Part shown: positions 11,087 to 22,739 of the stretch, piece after piece
How the letters are laid out: each line of letters opens with the position of its first letter
How positions within the stretch are numbered: the stretch's first letter is position 1
Assembly: GCA_023055355.1 (NCBI GenBank)
Contig: JALJCS010000050.1
Location: forward strand, 496,001 to 560,000
Direction: 5' to 3'
Source of the DNA: Agelaius tricolor
Taxonomy: Eukaryota; Chordata; Aves; Passeriformes; Icteridae
DNA: 64,000 bases
Position numbers and translations under genes: made by a program
The notes under the pieces: model-generated
What the model was told of the DNA's origin: nothing
The model's database searches: none
What the model saw: only the letters and a program-made list of their open reading frames with translations

Positions 11087-11689
11087 GCATTGTGATGGTT
11101 GGTGGGCATGGAAAGCTGGCCTGGGCCCCTTGCTCAGGGCTGGTGTCAGTGCCCAGAGCCAGAGGGGATCCCTTGCTGGGGGCTGTGCCATGGCCACCTG
11201 CCCTGTGCCGCGCTGGCCGCTCAGGCACCAGGAACCAGCAGCCAAGGGCACTGCCAGGGCCAAAGGCCAGGTCAGCCAGACAGAAAGGGGCAGGGCTGGG
11301 CACTGTTTCCATGGCAACCGGCACTGGGGGGACACCTGGGGCACCTGGCCTGGCAGTTGCCATGGAAAGCCCTGGCAGGCACTGAGGGCACAGCCCCTGG
11401 CACTGAGACACTGCTGGGCCGGGTGCTGAGCACAGCGCTGAGCACGCAGAGATGGTTTTGTTCTTGCTGAGCTGCAGCACAGCCAAGGCCTGTCCTGCCC
11501 CTCGTCCAGCCACGCTGGGGAGGGGCTGGGGCTGCGGGGGAGCTTGGCAGGGGGCACAGCCAGGACAGGTGACCCCAACTGACCCCGGGCACAGCCCAGA
11601 CCAGAGCACATCATGCTCAGGCTATGAAGGGGGGGACAAGGAGCAAGGGGGGAATTTTGGAGGGAGGCTTTTTGCCTTCCCAGCTAACA

Positions 11690-14250
11690 CTTAGGCAAGA
11701 GGGGGCCCTGTTTCACCAGGGGGCAGGGTCACTACCAAAGACACAGACACCAACTGAAGGAATTGTGGCATTTATATCATGCACAGCTGCAAAGAATGAC
11801 AAAAGGAAGAGCTCAGCAAAGCACATCATCATTAGCAAAGAATTACAAAAGGATAAGCTCAGCAATCCATCAGAACTCATCATTACATTTTGATGACTAA
11901 CCCCTTGGTCAAACACTAGAGGTGTTTGTGGCAGACAAAGATTCTGGCTGACTATCAAGGTACACCTTACAGACATCAGTAGTACTTCAGTGACACCGTT
12001 CTTCATTCTTTTTTCTCAATCTCCTTGGAGTTAGGAACAAGAATTCTGTTGTCCATGGAGCTGGCACCTTTTTAATTCCAGAATAATGCCCCCAGGCCCT
12101 TTGCTGTTCAGCTTTACCATGTTGTCTGGGGCTAACAAGGCTTGGGGGGGCCCTTTCCCCTCTGGCTGGAAGGGGCCGGGTCCCAGTCCCTGAGGGGCTC
12201 CCAGGCTCCTGGATGCAATTCCTGTGCAAGTCCCTCAGTGTCACAGCAGCCTTCCCATGGAGCCCCGTGGATCAGAGCATTTGCCAAAGGGGCCCTTGGG
12301 GCAAACAGGGAGATTTGGTCTGGCAGCATGTGTAAAACAATATCCTGTCACATCTACTTGTTCTCACACACAATCCTTGGCTGCAGGGACACATTCCCAT
12401 TGCTCCTGCCCAGCTTTCAGGACTCAGAGTTGTCTTTCCCAGGAGCTGCTCCTTCAGCTGCCTCGGGAGGGCCATTTGGCCTCCGGACCCACACTCTGGC
12501 TCCATTATTAGGACTGCTGCATCCAAACCCTTTATCTCCACAAACGCTGGTGATTGGAGCTGGAGCTCCTTTTTTCACAATACTAAAATTGCAAAATCAA
12601 TAATTGTGCTACCCTGTCATGGTGTTGAATAATCCAATCCTGGTCACTATTGTTTCACAGAATTACTGTAATTTCTCCTGGATATTCTCCATCAATTCCT
12701 CCTGCCGTGACATGAACACTTTGCAAGGCCAAGCTCCAAGGGAGCAGTTACCAAAGCAAAGTGTCCTGGAGGAATCTGAATTCCTGTTTCAGTATTGATA
12801 GCTCTCATTTGCTTTGAATTCATCCTCATTAATTCCAATGCATGAAGGCCCAGGCCTGCAGCCTCTGGGCTGGCCCTGCCAGGGGCCATCACAGCCAGAA
12901 CAATTTCCCAGGCAGTCCAAGTCTCACTGCCCATGGTTGGATTTGCAAATTGGGGGCAGCCGTGCACAGCCAGGGGGTTTCCATTTCCCCCGTGGGCCAC
13001 TGTTCAGGGCATGGAGCACATCTGGGAGATGGGTTCTCCATGGGCAAAGGTTCCCATCTCCTCATTTTTTCAACTGCTCTTTTAACAACCCCTTCACCCG
13101 TTCAACCAATCCTGCAGCTTGTGCATAGTCTGGGACATGAAAAACCCTGCAGGCTTCATCCCTGTATTTTTCACAGCAACAGACAAAGCACTCTGCATCA
13201 CAGTATCAGCAAACCCTGGGAAAATAGCCAATTTCCTCCCTTCCTCCTTTTTACATTGCATACAATCTCACATAGTTGACCACTGACAGTAGGGCCCTGG
13301 CCAATCCTGTTCTGTAGGGTATTTAGAGTTACATCCCTGAGCAGCCAAAGCTACCAAATTAGTAGTGTCATCACTATTTCACATTATTATTATTTCATAT
13401 GTAGATATACATATTGATATACATATAGACAGATAGATACAGACATATATATATAATACATATAATACATACATATATATATATATAATACATATATATA
13501 ATACATATATATATAAATACACAAATATATATATATATTAAGGTCTTATTATACAATAAATGCATATAGTTATTTATTATATTGATATTTCACTGGTACA
13601 AATGCAGCTGAGCTCAAGATTAAAACCTTCTGCTCTTGCTCCATGTGGGAGCATTCCAACAATAATTGCTCCTTCTGAAGCTGCTGTTTCCAATGGACTC
13701 TTAACAAATTCATCTTTGTCTGCTCAAACCCACAAGTCCTTTTCCTTTTCCATGTGCAGTTTTTGGATGCATTTGAAGACATCCAGGACTGCAGCTTCTT
13801 TTACCCGACTGCCCCACTGCTCCCACGGGGCTCCCACCTCAGCCCACTCCAGAGCCAGGGAACTCCAGGGAAGGGCTTCCCATCTGGGAATTTCTGATGG
13901 CACTGATGCCTCACATTGACATTGAACAAGTGACATTTGGTTGGGATCTGGCCAGACTGGGCCAGTTTGGTTTGACCAGTGGCCAAAGTCAGCACCCAAG
14001 ACACAGACTCCAGCTGAAGGAATCAGTGTCATTTCCTGCAGTTCAGAGCAGCAAAGAATCACAAAAGGAGCAGCTCAGCAATGCACCCAATCATCCCCAC
14101 CAAAGATTGCCTGCAGTGATTAAGAAAGATGCAGCAGCATTTCCCCTCAGCCTTTGCCATCCCCCAGATGCACACAGCAGCTGGGGAAGCTGTCACAGCC
14201 AAGGGCTGCAGAGCCACTCCTGGGCACTGGCAATTCCTGCAGGTGCCTCC
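11690..14250 (-). mobile_element. ERV-L-like relic with integrase end and dUTPase, copy 1
   Basis: Minus-strand frames, broken by stops and shifts, show an integrase C-terminal stretch (VERVKGLLKEQLKK, about 13080-13150) followed by dUTPase motifs: [11 protein letters not shown] near 12860, [11 protein letters not shown] near 12740, and DRVAQLLI near 12610. A dUTPase downstream of integrase is typical of class III (ERV-L) elements. Two related sequences sharing ATTCCTTCAG...GTCTGTGTCTTTGG at about 11730-11830 and 13990-14100 may be the remains of its 3' and 5' LTRs. The gag, protease and RT parts are mostly deleted. Confidence 0.6.
13395..13560. repeat. (TA)n-rich simple repeat, copy 1
   Basis: TATATA and ATACATA units. 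The matching tract in copy 2 (36990-37085) is markedly shorter. Confidence 0.85.
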
Positions 14251-14259
14251 AGCCCCAGC

Positions 14260-15430
14260 TGAGGCTCCAAGCCCGCTGGGAGAGGGCCCAGCTCTGACAG
14301 TGCTGCATGAACAAACTGACAGCACTGCTAGTGTGCCAACATCTGCTTTCATCCTCCTCTTGGCTCCCTCCCAAAGCCTGGCCAGGCCTCAAGGAGGAGC
14401 CAAGGCAGCTGACTTTGATCCTTCAGCCCCACACAAGGCCAGATGTCAGATTTCATGGCCTTCTCTGGCTTCTAAATACACAAAGGTCCATCCATGTTTC
14501 ACTAAGGAGTGGCTACATCTATCACAGTGCTAATGACCATGCATATCTCAGCAGGGAGCAGATACAAAGATAACCTTTGCTTGGAAGGTTCCTCCAGAGG
14601 CCACCTTGGGCTCAGGGCCTGCTGTCCAGGCCTCACTCAGGGCTGCTGTCCAGGCCTTGGCACTTCAGGGACGTGCTTTAGTGCTGGGCTTGGCACTGCT
14701 GGCTGAGCGGCTGCACTGGGTGAGCTCAGAGGGCTTTTCCAACAGAAAGGATTCTGTGATTCCATGATGAGATCCGCTGCATTCAGCTGGGGCTATTTCA
14801 GCAGCATTACTTTGCTCCAGAAGTTCCCTCTTGCCCAGCTCCTGTGGCCTGAGGCTTCAGCTCCTTCAGCTCCTGGTGCTGAGCTGCTCATGCTGAACGA
14901 GACCACTCGGAGAGACGAATCCAGTCCATCCAATTCCTTCTGGGACACGCAGAGGGGAGGCTGTGCAAACAGGAGCATTGTTTGCTGTGGCCTCCTCTCT
15001 GCCCTTCACGCCTTTCAGCGCTTTGAAGCAGCCAAGAGCTTTCTCCAGGAGTGCAATGGAGCAGCTGTTCCTGCTCGCGGGCCGGGCTCTTCCCAGTCTC
15101 TGCCCTTGCCTGCTTCTGTCCCTCTTGCTGTGCCCTCTGTTCCCCCAGGGCTGGCTGGCTGCTGCCCAGGACTGTGGCACTGGCACAGATCCAGTGCTCC
15201 AGAGCCTCCTTTCTGTGCCCCTGGAGCTGCCTGGGCACAGCAGCCTTTTCCATCTGCAAGCTCCCCATGGACAGGGAGTGCCCAGCTCCGTTCCTTGCAC
15301 AGCCTCCAGGAGCCCAGGGCTGCCATCTCAAGTCCCTGCTGGCACTGGGGGCTCCCAGGTGCCTCAGGCTGCTGTGACACCGCTGCACCCGGGAGGGAAC
15401 AGGGCCAGGGGCTGTGCTGAAAGTCAGCTC
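14260..15430. other. Duplicon interval without a recognised gene, copy 1
   Basis: Open frames on both strands are GC-driven and do not resemble known families. The minus frame ending at 14888 begins with ATG and a poly-Gln run (next entry) but shows no domain. The matching interval is 37800-38960 in copy 2. Confidence 0.5.
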
Positions 15431-15432
15431 CA

Positions 15433-15433
<1 letters not shown>

Positions 15434-15475
<42 letters not shown>
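15434..15475 (+). repeat. (CTG)14 trinucleotide repeat, copy 1
   Basis: Fourteen uninterrupted CTG units. Read on the minus strand they give a Gln run just after an ATG (MTPQQ...) in a 198-codon open frame (14888-15484) of unknown nature. Copy 2 has eight units, one CCG and two more. Confidence 0.92.
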
Positions 15476-15476
<1 letters not shown>

Positions 15477-15479
15477 GGG

Positions 15480-17200
15480 GTCATTTGTGCAGCCCTGGCC
15501 CAGAGTCAGGGATCAGATGCTGCCAGTCTCTTCCAGCCCTGGCTGCTCAGAGGTTGGGCCTTGGAGCCTCAGGTGGCCAAAGGCAGCTGCTGCTGGGCCC
15601 TCTGTGTGTGCCCGTGTTCAGCAGTGCTGCTCCATCAGTCTGTGCCCAGCAACGGGGAAAAGCCTCAGCCCTGCAGGGCCAGGAGCTGCCGGGCTCTGCC
15701 TGAGCAGCTCAGCCAGCAGCAAGGGAGCTGCTCCACACAGGAACCAGGAGCAAAGGACATTCCTTCTCTAGGACATGTTTTCTATTTAAAGGAAAAAAAG
15801 GCAAAAGAAAAAAAACTATATAAAATGTGAAAGATGAAAACAAAACCCAAGTGTTAGTGAAAAACTTCTGAAACTTTGCATTAAGAGGTAAATGATCTTT
15901 TTTAAAAGGGAACTCAGTTATTTACATGGTAAATGTACTGATGGCATGGATCCATCTTACTGACCCCAGCAGCCTTTTAAAAGATTCTGGGCTTTGTTTC
16001 CAACATTGCCATTTGAAATTGTGCTCAAAGCAAGAGGAAATTGCTTTGTGCCCTTCCCGCTCCAAGCAGGACTGGGAATGGAAACTCTGTCAAAGCCCAA
16101 ATCCTTTAGAAGATGCCCTTCCTTCTCAGCCTGGCAAGGAGCTGCACATTCCCTTTGAAACTGTCAGGGATTTCTTAGAGACACAAAGTGCCACTTAGGG
16201 GTTCTTACTCTGGTTTGGCAGTGCAGAAGGGCAATTCTCCATCCATCAGCTCCAGACTGCACTGCCTCAGGAACACGGCCCACTCGCCAGCTTTGGCCCA
16301 CTCAGGCACTTCTAGAGGAGGAAGAAAGTGCAATTGCACAATTCCAGCCAATCAAGAAGGAAGAATGGGACAGACAAACACCCTGTGCAGATCCAGGCGT
16401 TCAGCTGGGACTGTGGAGGGTTTGGGTTCTTGCCAATTGGATGTGTGTCCCCAGCTGCAATCTCTGGGCCTGCAGCAGAGTCTCACTCAGCTGCCAAAGC
16501 AGAAAGCTCAGGCGCTGTGCTCGCAAGGGGCTCGTCTGATGCAAAGCTGTCAGAGCAATGTGAGGGCAGAGCCAGCCCAGCTGGGCCCAGGGCTGAGCCC
16601 AGCAGAGCCCTGGCAGAGCCCAGAGCAGCCTCAGCAGCCGCAGAGCCCGGCTGCAAGGAGAGAAAGCAGAAAGTGCCCGTCAGCTGAGGGCTCCTGTGCC
16701 CTTGTGCCAAGGCCTGCGGTGCCCAGGCCATGCTGGCTGTGCCCAGAGCTGTGCCCAGAGCTGCCCATCCCTGCTGCCTTTGGCAGCAGAGCAGGAGGGC
16801 AGGACATGTGCCCAGCCTGCAGCCAGCCACGGCACATCCAGCCCTCAGCAGCTGCCCAGAGCAGGATGCTCCTGTGCTCGCTGCCATCTCCCAAAAGCTC
16901 TGATCCCACCCTGCCAAGCACACACGGACCCACCTCACACCAGCCACGGCTGCAAGAAAAGCTGCTCCCAAACCACGTCCTCAGCCTTCTCCAAGGCCAC
17001 CGCCCATCCACGCCACAGCTGCTCCCAAGCACTTCCCCATCCGCACTGGACCACCTGGAACGCTTCCTCTGGAAAAACAAACAACACATTCTTGAAAAGA
17101 GATTAGAGACAAAAAGGGAAAACAAGAAAAACAGGAAAAACTCTTATCTCTGTCAGGGCCTTGAGGAAGGCCCAACTCCTACATGGTAGGGAAAAACCCC
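15480..17200. other. Duplicon interval with possible minus-strand exon-like pieces, copy 1
   Basis: No recognised gene. On the minus strand a TCCTCTAG acceptor near 16315 precedes an open stretch reading EVPEWAKAGEWAVFLRQCS that ends in a stop near 16205 in this copy but runs on in copy 2. Another open stretch (EEAFQVVQCGWGSAWEQL, near 17040) has the same look. They could be exons of an unrecognised or decayed gene. The 333-codon plus frame across the interval has no support. Confidence 0.35.
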
Positions 17201-17625
17201 GACATGGGTGAGGGAAGCCCACACTTTCTCACTTCCACCCAGCACTGCCCCCCAAAATCACGGTGATCCCAAAGCAAACAAGGGCAGTGCAGCAGCCCAG
17301 CCCTTCCTTGCCTGCAGAGCAAAGCAGCCCCTGCACAGCTTCTGGAGTCCCACCTCTGCTCCCAGCATGGGGCTTTGCTTGTGTCGGGCTGGCTGCCCCA
17401 GCCCCAGCCCCAGCCCAGGCCACGGTGGCTGCTGGGGGCTGTTGGCAGGGCCAGGAGCCCACTCCCATTTGTACCCAGCCCAGCCCATGCCCCAGCCCTG
17501 CCAAAAGCAGCTGGGCAGTGACTGAAGAATGAGTTGCATCTGCCCCAGCAGAGGGGGAACCTTTGCTTCCCAGCCAGGCTGGGCCATGCCCAAATCTGGC
17601 AGCATTTCCCCGCGTGGGGACTACA

Positions 17626-17767
17626 CTGCAAATTCCCTGTGGAGTCTGGCTTTGAAGAAGGTGCCAGAATCAAAGTCCATCACCTTCAGCCTCCAGTGGC
17701 CAGGCTGAGGAAGAGCTTCTCATCCTTGATATCATCCTGGCTGTCTCCAGCAGCAGCAGCAGCAGCT

Positions 17768-17840
<73 letters not shown>

Positions 17841-17881
17841 CCCCACCCGGTACAGCTTCTCCAGGGGCTCCTTCTCCTTCC
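17626..17881 (-). pseudogene. PIM-like kinase exon relic with CAG/CTG tract, copy 1
   Basis: After a CCCCCCAG acceptor the minus strand reads GKEKEPLEKLYRVGM, the segment preceding the glycine-rich loop in PIM kinases. The loop and the rest of the N-lobe are absent: a CTG tract (30 triplets) follows. Beyond it come DIKDEKLFLSLATGG and, in another frame, MDFDSGTFFKAKLHREFA, which align with the catalytic-loop and DFG segments of PIM. The exon-end splice site, GT in copy 2, is mutated here (GCAG|TGTAG). It lies about 275 bp downstream of the intact kinase gene, in the same orientation. A dead paralogue. Confidence 0.75.
17748..17837 (+). repeat. CAG repeat, 30 triplets with one CTG, copy 1
   Basis: Six CAG, one CTG, then CAG to the end. 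It sits where the kinase glycine loop should be in the PIM-like relic. Confidence 0.95.
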
Positions 17882-18156
17882 CTGGGGGGAGACCAGGCTC
17901 TCAGGGCTCTGCCCAGGGCCCCAGCTGTCAGGGAACCAGCACAAGCAAAACCAGCTTGGATGGCGGCCACCAGTGCTGGGCAGAGCAGCTCAGCTGCAGC
18001 ACAAGGGCTGCGTGTGCCCATCCCATGACACCGGTGCAGTGACACAGGCAGCACAAAAAGGTCTGGGTTCCTTTGCTTCTGATTGCCAAGGCATGTGTGG
18101 AGCTGCAACTTACCAGGGCCCTGGATCAAAGTGTGCCTGTGGCTCTCTCCCTTCTT

Positions 18157-20610
18157 CTACGGCCGAGGAATATCCTGCACCCAAGGATCAGAGAACAGGT
18201 CTTCTAATGTGGGTCTTTCCAAGGAGTTCACGGATAAACACCACCTGATCAGATCTTTGCACTCTGGGCAGAGAAAGCAGAAACTGCCAGTCAGCCAGAG
18301 AAGGCTCCTGTCTGCTTTGCCCCACTATTGCCATGGCCAGGCCTTGCTGGATGCACTCAGGGCTGGGCCTAAACTTTCCCATCCATTCCCTGTTTTGGAG
18401 GAGAGCAGGACATGTGCCACCTCCTCAGCAGCTGCCAGAGCGGGATGCTCACGAGCCCGCTGCTGGCTCCCAGCACTGGGATTCCCCCCGTGCCCAGAGA
18501 AGAGGATCCACCTTGAGAGAGCCCTTGTGGCAGCGGGAGCTGGCCCCAGCTGAGGTTCCGGCCCCTCCTGAACGGGTGCTCCCCGCAGACCATCTGGTGC
18601 AGCAGGATGCCCAGGGACCAGATCGTTGCTGCCTCGCCATGGTACCAGCCAAAGTGGGTCCATTCCGGGGGGCTGTAGGATGGTGTTCCTATGGAATACA
18701 GATGGAGTTCAGCAGGGGGATGCTGCTGCTCCCAGAGCCTGGCCCCAGCATCCCTGGGCCTGCGGGGGCTGCATCAGTGGCACACAGGGTGACCACTGCC
18801 CTCTCGCCAGCACCTGGGACTTGTGCACAAACGTAGGCTTGGAAAAGAAGTCACTGGTGTCAGAAGAGGGCAGAGGAAGCCCTGGCTAAGCCTGACCATG
18901 ACAAGCAAAGGAAAAACCCTCTCTGTGCTGGGGAAAACATGCCCTTATCCTCCCTGTCTGCATTGCCCCAAAAATATTAGGAAGCCTAGGCAAACAGGGC
19001 GAGTTGAGCAGTGCAAGCCCTTCCTCTCGCCTGCACACCAAACTGGCTGGGGCACAGGTTCTGCCCCCCTCTCTGCTACCCCCACCCACGGGGGTTTTGG
19101 TCGGGCTGGCTGCCCCAGCCCAGCCCCAGTCCTGGGCAGAGTGGCTGGCAAAGGCTGCCAGCAGGGCTGGAAGATGGCTCCCCACCCAGCCCCGCTCTAA
19201 AGCAACTCAGCTGAAGACTCAGTCCCCTGACTGGCAGCAAAAGGGAGAATCCCCGCTGCCACAGCCACCTTGGGCTGGGAGATGTTGGGCCATGAGATCC
19301 CGGGACCAGGAGTACACCCTTACGTGGGCTCACCTGCAAAGTGGGTGTAGGCCGTCTCTTGCAGGTAGGTGCCACAGCCAAAGTCAATCAGTTTGGCCTG
19401 CCCAGTGGCCAGGTCAAGCACGATGTTCTGAGGTTTGATGTCGTGGTGCAGGACCCCGCAGCTGGTGCAGTGCCACACGGCCTCCAGCACCTGGCGGAAC
19501 AGCTCCCGCGCCACCTCCTCGGGCACGAACCGCCGTGCCTCAATGAAACGCTGCAGGTCCTGACACCGCTCTGGCCGCTCCATCACCATCACGATGTGGT
19601 TGGGCAGCTCGAACCACTCCAGCAGCTGCACCACGCCGGGGAAGCCAGTGGACACCTTGGCCTGCAGCACGATCTCCAGCGGGGCCCTGCTGCCGTCGGG
19701 CTGCGGGAGGAGCACGATGCCCTCAGTGGGGCCGATGCCGTGCCAGGCCTGGGGAAGCCCTGAGCCAGCCCGGGATGCTCTGCGCCCTGCGCTGCGCCCA
19801 CGCCCGCTCCCCCTCGAGGCGTCCTGGCGGCTTCCACCGTGCCGGGCCTCGGCTCATCCCCGCCCGGCAGCCCCGGCTGCTGCCGCTGGTCCCGCTCACT
19901 CACCAGCTCGCCCCAGTGCCGGACGCGGTTCCGTGGCACCCTCTTGATGGCCACCTGCAAGCCAAGGACAGCAGCGGGCTCAGCTCGCCGCCCGCCCTGC
20001 CCAGCCCCATCCTCCTCCTCCTCCTCCTCCTCCTCCTCCGTCCCCTCGTCCTGCGCCCTCCGCCGGCCCCGCCGCTCACCGGGGCGCCGTCCGAGAGCCG
20101 CGTGGCCGCGAAGACGCTGCCGAATCCTCCGCGCCCCAGCAGCGAACCCAGGCGGTAGCGCTCCTGCAGGGCCTCGGGCGCCGTCCCTGCGGGCGGGACG
20201 CGGCTGTCAGCGCTCGGCCCGGGGCCAGCAACGGCCCCCGAGCGCCCCTCAGCCGCCCCGGGCCGGCCATGCCCAGGCCTTCGCTCCTCGCAACGCGGCA
20301 CGGGAGGCTCGGGGCCGGCGGCCGCGCTGCCGAGCGGCGGAGCTCGGGCCGGGGAAGCCGCAGCGGAGGCGGCGGCAGCGGCCGCGCCGCCTGTGTCCTC
20401 CGCGGGCCCCGGGAGGGGCCGGGGCCGGGGCCGGGCTCGGGCCAGGCGGAGGCGAAGGGCGGCGATGCCGCCCCCGCACCAGGCACTGATGCCCGCCCAG
20501 CAGCGCCACCGCCAGTAGGGCCAGAGCCGGGCGGAGGCGAGACCGCGGCGGGACGGGCGGGGCCGGGCACGGGGCAGCCCCGCCCGGGGCCGGGGGCGGG
20601 CCGGGGGCAT
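18157..20610 (-). CDS. PIM-family Ser/Thr protein kinase (pim-1-like), copy 1, five exons
   Basis: PIM kinases are constitutively active serine/threonine kinases of survival signalling. Exons (minus): 20080-20610, 19904-19954, 19334-19700, 18512-18688, 18157-18263. All junctions are GT-AG and the phases fit, giving about 410 residues. Exon 1 has an Arg/Pro/Ala-rich N-terminal extension, then YRLGSLLGRGGFGSVFA (glycine loop). Exon 2 has VAIKRV (the ATP-anchoring Lys). Exon 3 holds the hinge ERPE, the catalytic loop and IDFG. Exon 4 holds YSPPEW and WSLGILLHQMVCG; exon 5 ends ECKDLIRWCLS...PWVQDIPRP. The catalytic loop reads VLHHDIKPQN: the HRD Arg is His (residue about 280), while Asp and Lys remain. 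The start ATG precedes the conserved extension. PIM lacks the activation-loop phosphosite logic that needs this Arg, so activity may survive. Confidence 0.85.
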
Positions 20611-20860
20611 GGCCCGGCCCGGCAGGGGGAGAGGGAGGCGGGGAGAGGAGAGGGACGCCGGGCAAGGGACCCCGGGAGAAGGGTGCCCGACGGCAGGAAA
20701 GGGAGACGCAGAGAAAGAAAGAGAGAAAGACCAAGAAAGAGAGACAGAAAAAGAAAGATAGAAAGAGAAAGATCGTTATAGATTATCTGGTTTTCTGCTT
20801 TTGCCGCTGTTGCCGCCGCTGCTGCTGCCGCCGCTGCCGCCGCTGCAACTGAAGCACCGG
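20611..20860 (-). promoter_or_regulatory. CpG-rich, GA-rich 5' flank of the PIM-like kinase, copy 1
   Basis: Upstream of the start codon are a GC-rich block, a purine tract of GAAAGA/GAGAGA units (about 20640-20775) and a GCC/GCT triplet tract (20790-20850). Position suggests the promoter and 5' UTR; no TATA box. Copy 2 has the same order at 44048-44310. Confidence 0.45.
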
Positions 20861-22197
20861 GGCCGTTCGTCCCCGTGTCCGTTCCCCGCTCGCCCCACGA
20901 GCCCCACGTTCGAGCCCCGCGCGCCCCGGGCACAGCCCCTGAGTCTGTCCAAACACGGGAACTTTGCAGCCTTGAGCCCAGGTGCAGAGCCCTGACTCCT
21001 GCACACTGGCACAGCAATCCCCTCGCTTGCTGCTCTGCATTGGCCTGGCTGAGGGGCAAACACTGGCGGGACACCTTCCCTTGGGCTAGGATTCCTACCT
21101 GAGCCCAGCACTGCACTTACATCTCCAGTGTTGCCTTCCAGTAAAAACAGGGGAAGGAAAACTCTGTGTGGCTCATGGTATTTTAGAGTGTCTAAAAATC
21201 ACTAAGCCACCGATCTTAAAGGTGCAGTGCATCTGGAATTACTGGGATGGAGAAGTAGTGCAACATGGAAAAGGGGAGCATAGAAATAAATAGAGGAAAA
21301 CATCTTGGATTGTTTCTTTCATTTTCATTTCACTTCTGGAAAGCTGTTCCAGTTTTCCAGGAATCTTTTCCTGTCTGCTCGTGCCAAGAATCTCTCCTGG
21401 AGAACAAGGTCAAGCTTCTGTCACAAGATTTGCCACCAGCTGCAGCTTCTCTTGGCTTTCCACACTGCACAGTGTCTGCAGCAGGACTTTTGCAGCAAAG
21501 CAGGACAACTGTTTGGAGAACTTTACATGTCCTTTCTTTTCCTGGTGGGCTGGGGTGTTGTGCCACTGGTGAAGTTTCCATTGTGACTGTTTGTGCTGCT
21601 TTAGGGCAAATTTTGGGAGGAAACCTCCAAAAGGGGTCCGTCTAGAAAGCAACTTCAAGCGGCTCCTCCTCCTACTAGTTCCGGAAAAAACTTCCCTGGA
21701 GAAAAGTGGAGAAACCAGGTTATTTAACAAGTAAAGTATTCGCAAGCATGAAAAATTAATAATATTAAATGAAACCTATGACAGTGCTGAAGAGTTGGCA
21801 AATTCAGAGACTCCTTTTTGTGGGTTGTAGTTGGCTCACTCGGTCTCTTCTAAGTCCCTCTGGTGCTGGAATGCAGCGTCCCAGACCTTGGTGGGCCACA
21901 GGTGTGAGCTGCAGGTGTTTTTCTGGGTTTTCAGTCCAGAGCAGGTTTAAACAGTTCCAAGAAAAAGGAAAGTCCCAGTCCCAGTCCCTTAGCTGTTGCT
22001 AAGCCGTGCCTCTTAGGAACAATCTGCCCCTCCCCAAATGCCCGCACTACCAAGATCATCCCGGGATAACAATGCTGGGCGGGGGGGGGACACATTGCAG
22101 TAACATAACTCTACATCTGTACAACTTCTCTTAACATACTTACCATGTTCACCCTCTAATTGGGAGAGCCAACCATCTCATTACTCATCTCTAACAC
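20861..22197. other. Flank of the kinase and junction of the two homologous halves, copy 1
   Basis: No gene seen. 21700-21980 looks like LTR-derived sequence. At 21985-21990 the stretch homologous to 45442 passes into the stretch homologous to 55709. Confidence 0.5.
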
Positions 22198-22730
22198 TGG
22201 GGCATTCACATTCTCTGAAAAAATCCCTCCGCCCAGGATTTTTCTCCTGGGAAGCTGAGAAGCCTCAGAGAAAAAGGAAAACAATGCTTATCTCATTTGC
22301 TTCTCCTGTCTTGTGCTCATGTGCAGAATGTTTTTGGAGATTGTTTACCCACAGGTGATTGATTGGTCACTCAAACCCCTGGTGTGTAAGTGCAGGAAAA
22401 GTTGTTTGTGAGAGATAGTTTTCATTTTTCTATCAAAGAGTGAAAAAACAGTTTATGCGGGTGGCTAGTGTTTATCACAGTCCTAGAGCTCTTTTTCAGG
22501 GAAAGTCGGTTGTTTTGCACTGCCCTAGAGCTCTTTCTCAGGAAAAACAAGTTGTTTTTCACTGCTGCACTACTCTGTTCTCACAAAGAGTTGTCAGCTT
22601 TCTCATGGCTTCTGTCGGCTCAGGTCAGGATTCAGTTTGTCGGCCTTTGGCTGCTGTTTCACCACCACAGAAAACATCATTCCTGTCCTAAAAAATAAAA
22701 GCAGCTGAGACACAGCTCACTGCCTTCTAG
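22198..22730 (+). mobile_element. Passerine-type LTR, copy 1
   Basis: Starts TGGGGCATTCACATTCTCTG, a U3 opening I recognise as common in songbird ERV LTRs. It has internal CTAGAGCTCTTTCTCAGG-like repeats and an AATAAA near 22690. The 3' end is approximate. Confidence 0.5.
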
Positions 22731-22739
22731 AAGGTGAAA

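Noticed and set aside
14888..15484. Minus-strand poly-Gln ORF of about 198 codons
   Set aside because: Starts with ATG and a Gln run but has no domain or splice context. Kept only as a repeat annotation.
16188..17189. 333-codon plus-strand ORF, also 333 codons in copy 2 (39710-40711)
   Set aside because: Equal length reflects recent duplication, not selection. Low-complexity Gln/Pro/Ser composition, no domain, no splice context, and minus-strand exon-like pieces overlap it.
17534..18129. Poly-Ala, poly-Leu and poly-Cys ORFs
   Set aside because: Different frames of one CAG tract in a kinase relic.
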